Below are positions 24,598 through 35,300 of a DNA stretch of 64,000 nucleotides, piece after piece. The stretch's first letter is position 1, and each line of letters begins with the position of its first letter. This stretch comes from Paenibacillus sp. RC334 (GTDB lineage Bacteria; Bacillota; Bacilli; Paenibacillales; Paenibacillaceae). The DNA is taken from contig NZ_CP125370.1 in assembly GCF_030034735.1 (NCBI RefSeq), positions 5,193,001 to 5,257,000 of the forward strand, in the 5' to 3' direction. Below the pieces are notes generated by a model that saw only the letters and a program-made list of their open reading frames with translations, ran no database searches and had not been told where the DNA came from. Position numbers and translations under genes: made by a program.

Positions 24598-26970
24598 TTA
24601 GTTTTTGTTTTCAACAGTAACTGTTTTTGCAGTTGCATCATAAGTGATGGATGCATCCAGCGCTCTGCTCACCCAAGCGATTGGCAGTACAGTACGGTTT
24701 TTGTTAGTCACAGCTTTAACGTCCATACGAATCACAGAACCGTTAACAGTCAACAGGTTTGTGTTCAGTTTGATTTGAGCAACAGTGCTACCTTTGATCA
24801 GGGTAACTGTGGAAGTTGCTTTGTCAAACAGGATGTTTTGTTGGGATACACCCAGAGCTTCAGCTGCATAACGTACTGGCAAGTAAGTGCGTCCGTTTTC
24901 AGCATAAGGAGCTACTTCTGCTGTTTTACTTTGACCATCTACAGTGTAAGAAGTGCTTCCCAGTGTGAAGACAGCTTTAGTACTAGTAGCACCTGGAGCT
25001 GGAGTTCCAACAGTTGCGATTGCTGTTTCAGCAGCTGCAGTGTTGTTGTCTTTCCAGTTTTGAGTGTTGTCAGATGCGCCTTTGTATGCAGTGTAAGATA
25101 CTGCGCTACCTTTCAGCTTAGCTACGATGTCGCCTTGAGCTACAGTACGGTCAACAGTCAGCTTAGGAGCTGTGATTGTGATTGTACTTGGAGTAGCACT
25201 TTCGCTATCGATGTAGAAGCTCAGACGGCCTTTGTTGCTTTCGCCGTAAGTATCAGTGGATACGCTCTTCACTTTAACGTCACCAGCTGTTACTTTAACT
25301 TCTGGAGTAGCAGCAAAACGTACGCCTGTTGGCAATTCCAAGATTACTTCACGGCTACCATCTTTCTTAACGAAAGCTTCTTTAGCCGCTTCAGTAATTG
25401 TGATGTCACCAACTTGTTGGTCGCCCAGACCGATTGTCAGGGTTGGTTTGGATGCAGCAGCCAAAGTAACAGCTTGCTTCACAGCTGCAACCTTAACAGT
25501 ACCGCTCAGACCTTGGCTACCAGCAACATCAACGTTCAGGTCACCGGAGAAACCTGGCTGTGTAGCAACTTCAACGTTTTTCAGTTTCAAGCTACCAGCG
25601 TCAGTAGTGCTGTTAGCGTTGTTGAAAGTCAATTTCAAAGTACGTTTGTCAGAGTCAGTATAGGAAACCTCTGCTCCACCCAAACCGTTAGTGTTCTCCA
25701 TAGAACCGGAGAAGCTGCTTCCAGGGTTGTTGCTTTCAAAAGTTGACTGCCAACGAGCACCCTCAGGCAGACGCAAAGTTACAGTACGTCCTTTTACAAA
25801 GGAATTAGCAACAGTTTCTTTAATTACGATATCACCAATTTTTTGCTCATCATGACCAGCAAGAATTGTTGTTGGAGTAGCAACGGAAACGCCACCACCG
25901 ATTTGACCATAGCTACCAACTACAAGGGAGCTAACGTCAGTTGTTGCGTTACCAGAGATACTTACAGTAACATCGCCTTCTTTAGCACTGTTTTCATCAT
26001 CAACATAGAATCCTACAGGCAATTGGAAAGAAGTTTGGGCATCACTTACTTTTCTCAAAGACAAAGTGAGTGTGTCACCATCAGCAGAATATCTCACGTC
26101 TTCTGGCTTAATTGCTTTGTCTGTGTTAGAAGTAAACAAAATAGTTGGGTCGGCTTTAGGAGCGGAATCCCATTTGAAACCGCTAGGCAATTTCAATTTA
26201 ATATTGCTGTTACCCAAAGAACCAGCAGTTTCTTCTTTAACTTTCAAAGTTGCAGTAAAGTTTTCTTCACTGGAAACTGTATCAGCAGCAGACAAAGATA
26301 CTTGACCAGAAGAAACTACGTTTGCAATTGTCGCTTCGCCGCTAGTAAAACCACTTGCAGAAGCTGCATCAATAGTAGCTTTTACAGGTCCATTGCTAGG
26401 TCCGTTAACATTGATTTTACCAAAGTTCAGATAAAGATCAACGCTATCTTTAGAGTTAGTAAAGTTGAAAGTCACTCTTGCAGAGTTATTAGTGAGCTTC
26501 TCTACAGTCAAACCTTCACCCGGAACATATCCAGTTTCTGCACGAGCAGCAGCATCATCATTGTTATCGCCTGGATCAATGTAAACGCCCAAACCATAAG
26601 TAGAATCAATAGCAGTAGGAACAACATTAGGGTTAGTAGCAAATTCAAAGCCTTTAGGCAATGTAACAGTGAAAGATTCACCTTTACCAACAGAAGCTTG
26701 GCTTACGTTAACTTTTACTCTACCCAGAGTAGTGTTTGTAGTTTGGCTTGAACCAATGCTAGGAGTATTAACAGCAGTATAGCTAGAAGCTGCATGAACT
26801 GCAGTTGGTGCAGTCAGTGCTGCGATTGGAGCTGCAACACCAGCAACCAATGTTGCTGTTGCCAGCACGTTGATCATTTTTTTATTAAACTTTGTCATAA
26901 CCTTTTTTTCTCCTCCTTGAATATAACCAGAAATATTATTTTTGTCTTTTTGTCGGATCTTGTCACTCAT
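24598..26970 (-). CDS. Large repeat-domain surface protein with C-terminal stalk domain (S-layer-like)
   Basis: The product (790 residues from ATG 26970) is exported. The signal peptide core is MINVLATATLVAGVAAPIAA, cut near VHAAS. Four or so beta domains of about 130-150 residues follow, each with an LPxGxxW/F-type strand (VTLPKGFEF, LKLPSGFKW, LRLPEGARW, LELPTGVRF). The C-terminus (about 670-790) is a copper-amine-oxidase-like stalk repeat. No LPXTG or SLH anchor is seen. There are two in-frame starts: ATG 26970 behind a perfect AAGGAGGTG, and ATG 26898 behind AAGGAGG. Strong promoter, long leader and repetitive codon use suggest very high expression, as in S-layer proteins. Function otherwise unknown. 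Confidence 0.8.
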   Translation of the reverse strand: MSDKIRQKDKNNISGYIQGGEKKVMTKFNKKMINVLATATLVAGVAAPIAALTAPTAVHAASSYTAVNTPSIGSSQTTNTTLGRVKVNVSQASVGKGESFTVTLPKGFEFATNPNVVPTAIDSTYGLGVYIDPGDNNDDAAARAETGYVPGEGLTVEKLTNNSARVTFNFTNSKDSVDLYLNFGKINVNGPSNGPVKATIDAASASGFTSGEATIANVVSSGQVSLSAADTVSSEENFTATLKVKEETAGSLGNSNIKLKLPSGFKWDSAPKADPTILFTSNTDKAIKPEDVRYSADGDTLTLSLRKVSDAQTSFQLPVGFYVDDENSAKEGDVTVSISGNATTDVSSLVVGSYGQIGGGVSVATPTTILAGHDEQKIGDIVIKETVANSFVKGRTVTLRLPEGARWQSTFESNNPGSSFSGSMENTNGLGGAEVSYTDSDKRTLKLTFNNANSTTDAGSLKLKNVEVATQPGFSGDLNVDVAGSQGLSGTVKVAAVKQAVTLAAASKPTLTIGLGDQQVGDITITEAAKEAFVKKDGSREVILELPTGVRFAATPEVKVTAGDVKVKSVSTDTYGESNKGRLSFYIDSESATPSTITITAPKLTVDRTVAQGDIVAKLKGSAVSYTAYKGASDNTQNWKDNNTAAAETAIATVGTPAPGATSTKAVFTLGSTSYTVDGQSKTAEVAPYAENGRTYLPVRYAAEALGVSQQNILFDKATSTVTLIKGSTVAQIKLNTNLLTVNGSVIRMDVKAVTNKNRTVLPIAWVSRALDASITYDATAKTVTVENKN

Positions 26971-27510
26971 CAGTCGTTACACCTCCTTTCCGAGCTTTAT
27001 GAGAACCCTTATAAAATGATATCTGTGACAATATCACAGAAGCTTGGAATCTAGTTGAAAGAAAGCGTCCATTTATGACGTACTCCAGTATTATACAATG
27101 TGATAACAATGTCGTAAAGAATTTTTTTAGCGAATTATGTCTTTACGCTTTTGTACCCCTTTGTTTCATACTCACCCAATTAGACGTAGCATGGGTTCGA
27201 AAAGTTGCGTCCGTTTCAAAAAAAATTTTTTTATTTTTTTTGAATATGTATTCCGCTTTCCTACAGTCATAATTATACTATTGAACCTGTTCCTCCGTCA
27301 TCCTACAACTTTTACCTGTTCAACCTTAATGTACAAGAGTTCTCTTGCGCATTTATGGTAGTCCCTTAATGAGTATATTCACTGTACATTATCCATAGAA
27401 TATAAAGGATACATAAATCCCAAGGATACGCCCAGATTGAACACTTAAAGTAGTAGGTAATGACGGAGGATCAGCAATTTTTATAGCCTGCACACCCAGA
27501 GCAAAACAAT
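26971..27510 (-). other. Promoter and leader region of the large surface gene
   Basis: From the predicted start near 27083 a leader of about 110 bases runs to ATG 26970. It includes a CTGTGA/TCACAG hairpin (27023-27039) that could stabilise the message. Upstream lie long A and T tracts (about 27218-27242) that could act as UP-type or curved DNA. Nothing gene-like is seen between 27250 and 27510. Confidence 0.55.
27090..27118 (-). promoter_or_regulatory. Sigma-A promoter of the large surface gene
   Basis: TTTACG (27113-27118), a 17-base spacer and a consensus TATAAT (27090-27095) on the minus strand. Confidence 0.65.
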
Positions 27511-28856
27511 TTACTTCACTATATTAACCTTAGCACCATCAGTAAGCAGGCTTATTCCCTTAACGGCAATGGTCTGACCCTCGGTAAGCCCCTTGGTTAT
27601 TTCAACCTCCTTGGCGCTTTCCTGGCCTGTTTGCACTTCTACCCGTTTAGCAGTAGCACCCTCAACTACATAAGCATACTTTTTCCCAGCTTGCTCTGTA
27701 ATGGCATCTTGTGATACCAAAATGTTTTGTGCAGCTTCGGATTTCATATAAACATACACAACCATACCGGATTTGAACTCGCCAGATGGATTGGGTACTG
27801 AAATTTCGACAGGATATGCCTTGAGATCATTATCCATAACCGGATTGACCGCTGTCACTTTAGCCTCAATGCGCTTATCCAAAGAGTCCACCCCTACGGT
27901 TACAATAGATCCTACCTTTAGCTTAAGCAACTCTTCCTCAGAAACGTTCACCTTGGCGAGGATAGGATTTGTATTTGCAATCGTAACAACGGCTGACTGA
28001 GGGCTGACCATTTGTCCTGTTGTACCAGTCACAACTGAAATGGTGCCAGACATAGGTGCTCTGACTACAGCATTGACAAGCTGACTACGTGCAGTGTCCA
28101 AAGCAGCCTTGGACTGATTGACCGAAGCACGTGCTACATCAATACCCGTTTTCTGTTGTGCAAGACGCAATGACTTCTGGGCATTAGTATATGTTGTCTG
28201 GGCACTTTCCTTGGATGTTTGCGCATTATGAAGTGAGAGCTGGGCGTTTTCCAACGCGGTTTGAGCTCTTCTATGCGCTATTTGAGACTGTTCCAGGTCA
28301 GATTGCGAAACAGCACCGGCACTAAACAACTGCTGGTTACGATTTAGCGTATTCTGAGCATCACGCACGGAACTCTGGGCATCTACCACAGCAGTCTGCG
28401 CTTGGGTAATGGCATTGTCTTGCTGTACCAGTGCGCTCTTAGCCTGGTCCACAGCAGACTCTCCCTGCTGAACAGATTGCGCTGCTCCGCTTTCAGCTTG
28501 CTTCAAACTAGCAAGTGCAACCTGGTAAGATTCCTGAGACTGCGTAATCGTGTCGTGAAGGTCTTTCTGATCAATCGTAAACAAAATATCGCCTTTGTTT
28601 ACCTTTTGTCCCACCGTCAAATTAATGTTCAGTATTTTTCCGCTAATTTTCGGGGCAACCTGAGCCGTGTCTTTGGGCGCAAAGCTGCCTACAATACCTG
28701 ATGAATCCTCAATACTGCCTTTAGCCACTTTTGCTACCTGGATCGGAATCGTTTTCTGCACCGCGGCCGGAGCGGCGGGGGCTTCCCCCCACCGCAGCCT
28801 GCCAATGCAACTGACAAAAGCAATGTCGTGGCAATCAGAGCACTTTTTTTATTCAT
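27511..28856 (-). pseudogene. Second RND efflux adaptor lipoprotein, interrupted by a one-base frameshift after the lipobox
   Basis: Adaptor for the RND pump encoded just upstream. The ATG at 28856 (AGGTG upstream) opens a clear lipoprotein signal with lipobox LAGC. The frame then breaks in a G6 run (28785-28790); seven G would continue into the adaptor body, giving 448 residues. The downstream frame has the first lipoyl half (ISGKILNINLTVGQKVNKGD), a long Gln/Ala coiled-coil hairpin, the second lipoyl half (VRAPMSGTISVVTGTTGQMV) and the barrel domains. An internal start at about 28761 would make a soluble protein lacking its membrane anchor. Ala/Pro-rich codons next to the break make it locally GC-rich. 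Confidence 0.85.
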
Positions 28857-28876
28857 TATATCTCTTCACCTCATTA

Positions 28877-31800
28877 TTAAATGTGAACACTCTTTTGTTG
28901 CATCTTTGCTTCTTTTTTGAGCTGTCTTTTCAATTTCCGTTCTTTACGCTTTTGTATCCTATTATCCATGATAACGTAGACTACCGGAATAAGAACCAAT
29001 GTAATAACAGCTGCGAAGGATAACCCGAATACAACAACAACTGCCATCGGCGCTTGTGACTCGTTACCACTGCCTGTAGCAAATGCCATTGGGAGCAAAG
29101 CTAGTACAGTAGCCAGCGTTGTCATCAAAATCGGACGCAACCGCTCAGACGCTCCATGAATAATAGCTTCATCCCGATCTTGTCCTTCTTTTCGGAGCTG
29201 AATGATGAAATCAATCATGACGATAGCGTTATTCACAACCAGGCCGACGAGCATAATATAACCGGTTAGAGCCGATACACTAAGACTAGATCCTGTTACA
29301 ACCAAACCAATAAGCACACCTATTAATGTAGGTGGAATCGAGAACATAATAACAAACGGCGTAAGCAAGGATTCAAACTGCCCTGCCATGACCATATAAA
29401 TCAGCACTACAGATAGCAATATAGCTACTGCCAGATTTGTAAAGGACTCCATCATTTGCTCATTTTGTCCACCACCCGTATCTGCACTATATCCCTCAGG
29501 GAAATGAGTACCTTTCAGGAGAGCATCTATTTTTTGATTAACTGTAAGAATGTCTCCTGTTCCGTCTATGTCAGCAGTAATCTGTACTTGACGTGTTTGA
29601 TTCTCGCGTGTAATAGTCTCGGGAACCTCACGCTTATCGATACTGGCCACCGATGACAGAGGCACATCGATCCCTTGTGCAGTTGTAATCCGCAATGTTT
29701 GCAGATAGGCCAGATCATGGCGATACTCATTCGGCAACGATATTTTCACATCAATCTGGTCTTCTCCGGTACGATAGCTTGTAGCAACCGAGCCGTTAAA
29801 GGAGGTACTCACAACAGACAAAATTTGAGATGCTGACAAACCATATCGGCTGGCAAGCTCTCGATTAATCGTAATCTCATATTCCTCACGAGTAGCATTC
29901 AACGTACTCTTAACATTCACCGCTCCCGGTATATTCTTAACCTCAGCTACGAGATTATCCGAAAGCTCCCGCAATACTTCTACATCATCACCCTTCAAGT
30001 TGATGTTTACGGCTGATCCACTTGATAACCCGGTTGAGGATTGAAGAATGATTTCCGCATCAGGGATATTTTCAACTTTTTTTCGGAGCTCATTTACCAC
30101 GTCGTCAGTAGGCCGGACATGCCCATCCTTCAGCGTAACGCTAATCTGCGCAGCATTAGCAGATGTTGAACCGGATACACTTGATACACCGCCTCCAGAG
30201 CCTATAGTTACTGACATTTTATCAAGTTCAGGAATCTTTAAAATTTCCTTTTCAATTCCTCGAACAACCTTCTCTGTTTCTTCCAACATGGTTCCATTAG
30301 GCATCGTTACAGAGAGCGTAAACTCACCTTGGTCCGATTCAGGAATAAATTCCGTTTTAACCATAGGAATCAAAGCTGCCGCAGCTACAAACATAAGCAA
30401 AGTAATAGTCAAAACACTTTTGCGGTGGTTAATCCCCCACTTGAGAATACGGCTGTATCCGCCTTTAAATTTCTCAAAGGCGATATTAAACCAGATAATC
30501 GGGTTAATCCCTTTATAGGTACCCGAAGAATATATTGACTCATCTGGTACAGTAGGCAACCAACGTGAACTAAGCATAGGTACAAGCAAAAGCGATACTA
30601 GCAAAGCAGCAATATGAGAGAAAATTACGGTCAAGGCTAACGGCTTAAACAGCACGCCCGCAATTCCATCTACAAATACAACTGGTAAAAACACTACTAT
30701 TTGTGCAAGTGCAGATGCCATTACCGCATTACCCACTTGCTTGGAGCCATCAATAGCGCCCTGCAGCATGCTTTTGCCTTCATGTCGTTGTCTAAAAATA
30801 TTCTCGATAATAACGACAGCAAAGTCAACAAAGGATCCTAGCCCCAGTAGCAATCCACTCAATGAAATAATGTTAATGGTTTGTCCACTGAAATACATCA
30901 TCATAAACGTTGCTACAAAAGAAATTGGAATAACGATACTTGCAATAATTGTAGAACGTGCGCTATTAAGAAATAACAGTAACACGATAGCTGCAATAAT
31001 AAGTCCTAATACAGCATGCTCTACTAGTGAATGTACAGAATCGCTAATAGGTTTGGAAGCGTCTGTGACCATCTCAAGCTGAGTCCCCGCAGGCAAGTTC
31101 TTACGGATTGAATCCAGACTTTCCTTAACAGAATTAGCAATGGCAAGTGTATTCCCTCCGGTAGCCTTTGTGACTGAAATATTAATACTTGGCTTACCAT
31201 TGTATGTGGAAATGGTGGTGACATCATCCAAGGAATCTTCAATGGTTGCGACATCCTTTAATTTCACACTGCCTTTGCCCACAGTGATCGGAGTCTCTCC
31301 CATTTCCGAAACAGCCTGATATTCACCTTGGACCCTGATTTGAATCTCCGTATTACCACGATCAACAGAACCTGCAGAGCCGGCCACATTATTAGCTGAT
31401 AATGCCTGGCTGATCTGATCTAATGTAATACCATAACTTTGCAGTTTGGCTTGGTCTACAGTAATTCGAACCAACCGCTCCTGTCCCCCAGACAAACCGA
31501 CCGAAGCGACCCCTGAGATTCTTTCGAGCTGTGGTTCGATGATATCCTCTGCAATAGGCTTCAGTTTGTTAACATCCTGATCACCAGTAAATGCCAAATT
31601 AATTACAGGTGTAGCATTGAGATCCAGTTTCAAAACACGCGGTGAATTGGCAGCTTTGGGAAGTGAACCCCGAACACCATCCAATTTATCTCGCATATCC
31701 AATGTAGCCTGATTTAGATCTACTCCCCAGTTAAACTGAATCATGACCATAGAGGTCCCCTCAGAAGACTGAGAGCTAATCGTATCCACATCCTGAATGG

Positions 31801-32011
31801 ACGATAGACCTTTTTCAATAGGCTTGGTAACCAATTCCTCAACTTCTGTCGGTGTCGAGTTTGGAATACTGGTCACTACCATAGCAATAGGCAGCTTCAT
31901 ATCCGGCATCTGCTCGACAGGAAGTCTTAACGCAAAAATACCGCCCCCGATCAACAAAGTAACAATTAACATAAATACTGTTACAGGACGGCGTATTGAA
32001 AACTGAGACAT
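28877..32011 (-). CDS. Second RND-family efflux transporter (AcrB/SwrC-like)
   Basis: Proton-driven RND exporter of 1044 residues with the normal plan. Helix 1 is SIRRPVTVFMLIVTLLIGGG. The first large loop spans about 35-335. Helices 2-6 follow, with GLLLGLGSFVDFAVVIIENI in the proton-relay segment. That segment has one Asp and a Phe where many RND pumps have a second Asp. The second large loop spans about 560-870, followed by the last helices. The ATG at 32011 has GGGGAG upstream. The adaptor gene follows 20 bases after its stop. Unlike the plus-strand pair, this pump lies in one cluster with a TolC-like protein and surface-anchored proteins. Substrate unknown. Confidence 0.92.
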   Translation of the reverse strand: MSQFSIRRPVTVFMLIVTLLIGGGIFALRLPVEQMPDMKLPIAMVVTSIPNSTPTEVEELVTKPIEKGLSSIQDVDTISSQSSEGTSMVMIQFNWGVDLNQATLDMRDKLDGVRGSLPKAANSPRVLKLDLNATPVINLAFTGDQDVNKLKPIAEDIIEPQLERISGVASVGLSGGQERLVRITVDQAKLQSYGITLDQISQALSANNVAGSAGSVDRGNTEIQIRVQGEYQAVSEMGETPITVGKGSVKLKDVATIEDSLDDVTTISTYNGKPSINISVTKATGGNTLAIANSVKESLDSIRKNLPAGTQLEMVTDASKPISDSVHSLVEHAVLGLIIAAIVLLLFLNSARSTIIASIVIPISFVATFMMMYFSGQTINIISLSGLLLGLGSFVDFAVVIIENIFRQRHEGKSMLQGAIDGSKQVGNAVMASALAQIVVFLPVVFVDGIAGVLFKPLALTVIFSHIAALLVSLLLVPMLSSRWLPTVPDESIYSSGTYKGINPIIWFNIAFEKFKGGYSRILKWGINHRKSVLTITLLMFVAAAALIPMVKTEFIPESDQGEFTLSVTMPNGTMLEETEKVVRGIEKEILKIPELDKMSVTIGSGGGVSSVSGSTSANAAQISVTLKDGHVRPTDDVVNELRKKVENIPDAEIILQSSTGLSSGSAVNINLKGDDVEVLRELSDNLVAEVKNIPGAVNVKSTLNATREEYEITINRELASRYGLSASQILSVVSTSFNGSVATSYRTGEDQIDVKISLPNEYRHDLAYLQTLRITTAQGIDVPLSSVASIDKREVPETITRENQTRQVQITADIDGTGDILTVNQKIDALLKGTHFPEGYSADTGGGQNEQMMESFTNLAVAILLSVVLIYMVMAGQFESLLTPFVIMFSIPPTLIGVLIGLVVTGSSLSVSALTGYIMLVGLVVNNAIVMIDFIIQLRKEGQDRDEAIIHGASERLRPILMTTLATVLALLPMAFATGSGNESQAPMAVVVVFGLSFAAVITLVLIPVVYVIMDNRIQKRKERKLKRQLKKEAKMQQKSVHI

Positions 32012-32237
32012 CTCATCACTCCCCACTCACTTCTTTATGTAGCATTTAAGCACACTAATCCTCTACTACGATGAAATAGGCGTAAAGTTTCAGATAAATG
32101 TGCAAAAAAACATATAAGCAAATAATAAACACATTTTGAGATAAATACTTAAAAAAAAGTAGTTAATTTAAATGCATTTATGGTAGTTCAAGAACAAAAA
32201 CGCTGTAAACTTACCCATCAGTTATCTGCTCATTGTT

Positions 32238-32267
32238 ATTATGGCATAGGCCCTTAATCCCAGTCAA
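32238..32267 (-). promoter_or_regulatory. Likely sigma-A promoter of the second RND operon
   Basis: TTGACT (32262-32267), an 18-base spacer and CATAAT (32238-32243) on the minus strand, just after the SLH-gene terminator. Confidence 0.5.
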
Positions 32268-32278
32268 ATAGCTGATTT

Positions 32279-32338
32279 TTAAAAAACATCCCTCTCATGT
32301 ATATGAAAGGGAATTCCAAGTTCGCATGGAGGGATGTT
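32279..32338 (-). terminator. Terminator of the SLH surface gene
   Basis: A perfect 10-base stem (AACATCCCTC at 32285-32294 with GAGGGATGTT at 32329-32338) closes a 34-base loop and is followed on the minus strand by a T-rich tail. Confidence 0.7.
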
Positions 32339-32362
32339 CAATAAATTCAGTTTTTTTAGGAT

Positions 32363-35300
32363 CTAGATTTTAGGAAGCAACTTTTTATCAGCCATAACTT
32401 TAGCTATAATAATGGCCGCATCTCCACGCAAGGTCAGAGATGTAGGATTAAACATATACCCTTTTTTCAGATCACTAGCATCAACAGGTGAACCCGTGAT
32501 AAAGCCCTTCTTGGCAATCGCAAGCACAGATGCTTGTGCATAGTAATCAATCTTGTCTGCATCTTTAAAGGTTTTAGACAGATTCTTCATGATCTTGTCG
32601 TGATCTGTCTCCAGCTTCAAATTCAATGCCTTGGCGATAATGACTGCTACATCCTGACGTGTAATTACATCTTCCGGCATAAAGATTCTCGGTTGCGAAC
32701 CTTTTACAATACCGGCACGTGCGGCTGTTTCAATATAACGATAATCATAGAGAGCATCTGCCGATATCGTATTTGGAATAGACACGTCATCAAAATGCTT
32801 CGCTCCGCTGAAATTAAGAGGAATTTGCAGACCTTTGACAATCATAGACGTAAATTCGCCTCTTTTAATGTAGCTGTCAGGTCCAAAGCTATTAATTGGA
32901 TCCATTGGGTTCATGACACCCTTAGCCAAAGTGGCCTCAATGTAATCTCTGGCATACTTGTGCTTAATGACATCACTATACGTTTCTCCAACCTTAGCTA
33001 CAACATAGTAGCCGAAACGATCAAACGGTACTTTAATGGTATGTTTCTTCGGATCCACCACACCGCCAATGTTCTGCCAATCTTTAAGATCCGAATCAAA
33101 ATAGAACACTGTCATTTGTTTCCCTGCATCCTGCGCGATACTGCTATCATACGTCAAGGTTAATGTTGCACGCTTGGATGGTACTAATTCATTAGAAGGA
33201 TCACGCCAGTAGAAGTTTTTGATCTTACTACTGTCATTTTGTGACTTATTAGCCAGTTGATAAGGATCAGTACCATAAGTTACCGGATCGTAAGCATCCG
33301 TTTTGATATCATCTGCTGTACCTGGGTCAATCCAGAATACCGGACTTGACTTGGTAAAACGAGTTGGGAATTCTCTGTTGAAGTATCTACTTCCATCTGC
33401 AATCAAGCTCTGCATATCCGACAATGCTTTTTCAGTTTCAAATTCATGACGGTCCACCACACCATCTTCGCTATTTGCTATCGCAAAGTACAATGTATGA
33501 CCAGAGAAAACCTGATTTTTGAATTGCTGCGGTTGATCATAATCCCGACGAATCAGACTAGTTCCCTTAGCAAAAGCAAGTGTAAGATTACCATCAAACA
33601 CTTTGTGCGATGTTTTCATCGCTTCCATGTACTGCTCACCAGGAATATTAGTAGGCACATATTTAACCGTAATGGTCTGTTTCAGTTTATCTTTACCTTT
33701 TGTAACCACTACGTCAATTTTATTATCTTTGTTGGCCTTTAGACCTGTGACGATAGCTTTGTAGGTTGAAGGGTAATCAACAGTGCCATCATAATCAGAA
33801 TCGAATCCCTCTTGAATTGCTGTTTCCTTACCTACCATAACACTATCTGCATTACCTGCGTTCACAACCACTTGCACAAAGTTTTGATTCACGATTCTCT
33901 TTTCAGGAAGCGGACGCAAAATATCAAAAGATGTGGATTGACCAGATACTTGCAGTCGGAACGTTGCAAATGGTCCGCTCTTGCCACTGTTGTACAAGGT
34001 AATGTTATAGGCTACTGGTGTTCCATCTTGCGGAACGGTTTGGTTTTTCAACACAAAGCTGAAATACTTTTTGTCCGGGTGATAGTACACAAGCAGGTCT
34101 TTTAATTCTTTATTTGTAAATTTATCTGTAGTGGAACCAGAGTTGTATGCTGTCTTAGCATCTTCTGCTGAGTAAAACTCATTATTCAGCGTCCAATTAA
34201 CCTCGCTGTCGTCCGATCCCTTAATCTCCAAAATATATTGATCTTTATTGGCAATATCGCTTAACGAACCATTGACCTGATCCGCTTTACCCAAATCAGC
34301 AATACTGAATGTACCAAATACATTGATATTTTTCAGGGATGTATTGTAATTGGTATCATCCACTTTAGTGAAATTAGCATCTTTTGTTTTCGGTGCAATT
34401 TCGCTATATTTCGGAGTACTGCTCAAGCCACTAACAGGTGTAAAAGGAATAATCCCCTGTGTGTTTGGAACTGGAATTACTGGAATATTGGTCTGTGTAA
34501 AGTTTACTTTTACCGTATTGCTATATTCAATACCTGGCTTGTACACAAATTTGATTTCATTATTCCCGCTTGCCAGTGCGTTGGCTGCGGCTGTTTCCGA
34601 GGAAGAAGCAAGCTTAAAGTCCGCCCCTGAGCCATCCAAATCAACCAATACATTATTAATATACAGGAATACATTTCGGTTACTTCCAGTGTAATGAATA
34701 TCTGCTGTGTTGCTCACATCAAGCAATTTACCTTTAAAGTAGCCCAATTGAGTCAGCTTATAGGTATTCAAGTTTGAGCTGGAGGTATTTAACGGAATTT
34801 GTTGTCCGTCATAAATCGTATCATATTTCATGAATGGACCCTGCAACAGATTCACTGTGGCTTTAATTAACTTGGTCGAGTCACCATTCAGGTAAAAATT
34901 CAGTACGTTCTGTCCTTCTTTAGGCAAAGTGTCTACATAAGCAACGATTTTCTTCACTTGTGTTGACTTGCCATTGATTGTCCGAATCACATCTTGAGGT
35001 GATCCTACAGTATGAACCGATACCCCAGAAAGCTCACTGATTGAAGAAGGTGCACCGTTAACAACGATGAACTCCATACCTACAGGAACAGATGGAGCAT
35101 CTGTAGTCTTGCTCTTCATAGAGCTTCCAGTTAACTTCATAGCTTCATCTATGGCAGTCGCCTGATCAGACCCGCTTCCATTAATTCTACTCAACAATTG
35201 ATTGTTAAAATCAGGAAGATAGTTTACATCATCAATATACGGCTGAGTGCTGCTGCGCAATGTAAATTGGACAGCCGATGGAGAAGGCGGGGTACTGGTA

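Larger units (their letters stand above)
32012..32362 (-). other. Gap between the SLH gene and the second RND pump gene
   Basis: Contains the SLH-gene terminator (32279-32338) and a likely promoter (32238-32267) for the RND operon, leaving a leader of about 220 AT-rich bases before the ATG at 32011. No further structure was recognised. Confidence 0.5.

Noticed and set aside
25843..26751. Long plus-strand open frames inside the 790-residue surface gene
   Set aside because: They are complements of a biased, Ser/Thr/Ala-rich coding strand, with no ribosome sites or recognisable motifs.
32753..32770. A plus-strand GCCGATAT inside the SLH gene
   Set aside because: It lies inside a gene on the wrong strand, with no TAAA-like -35.
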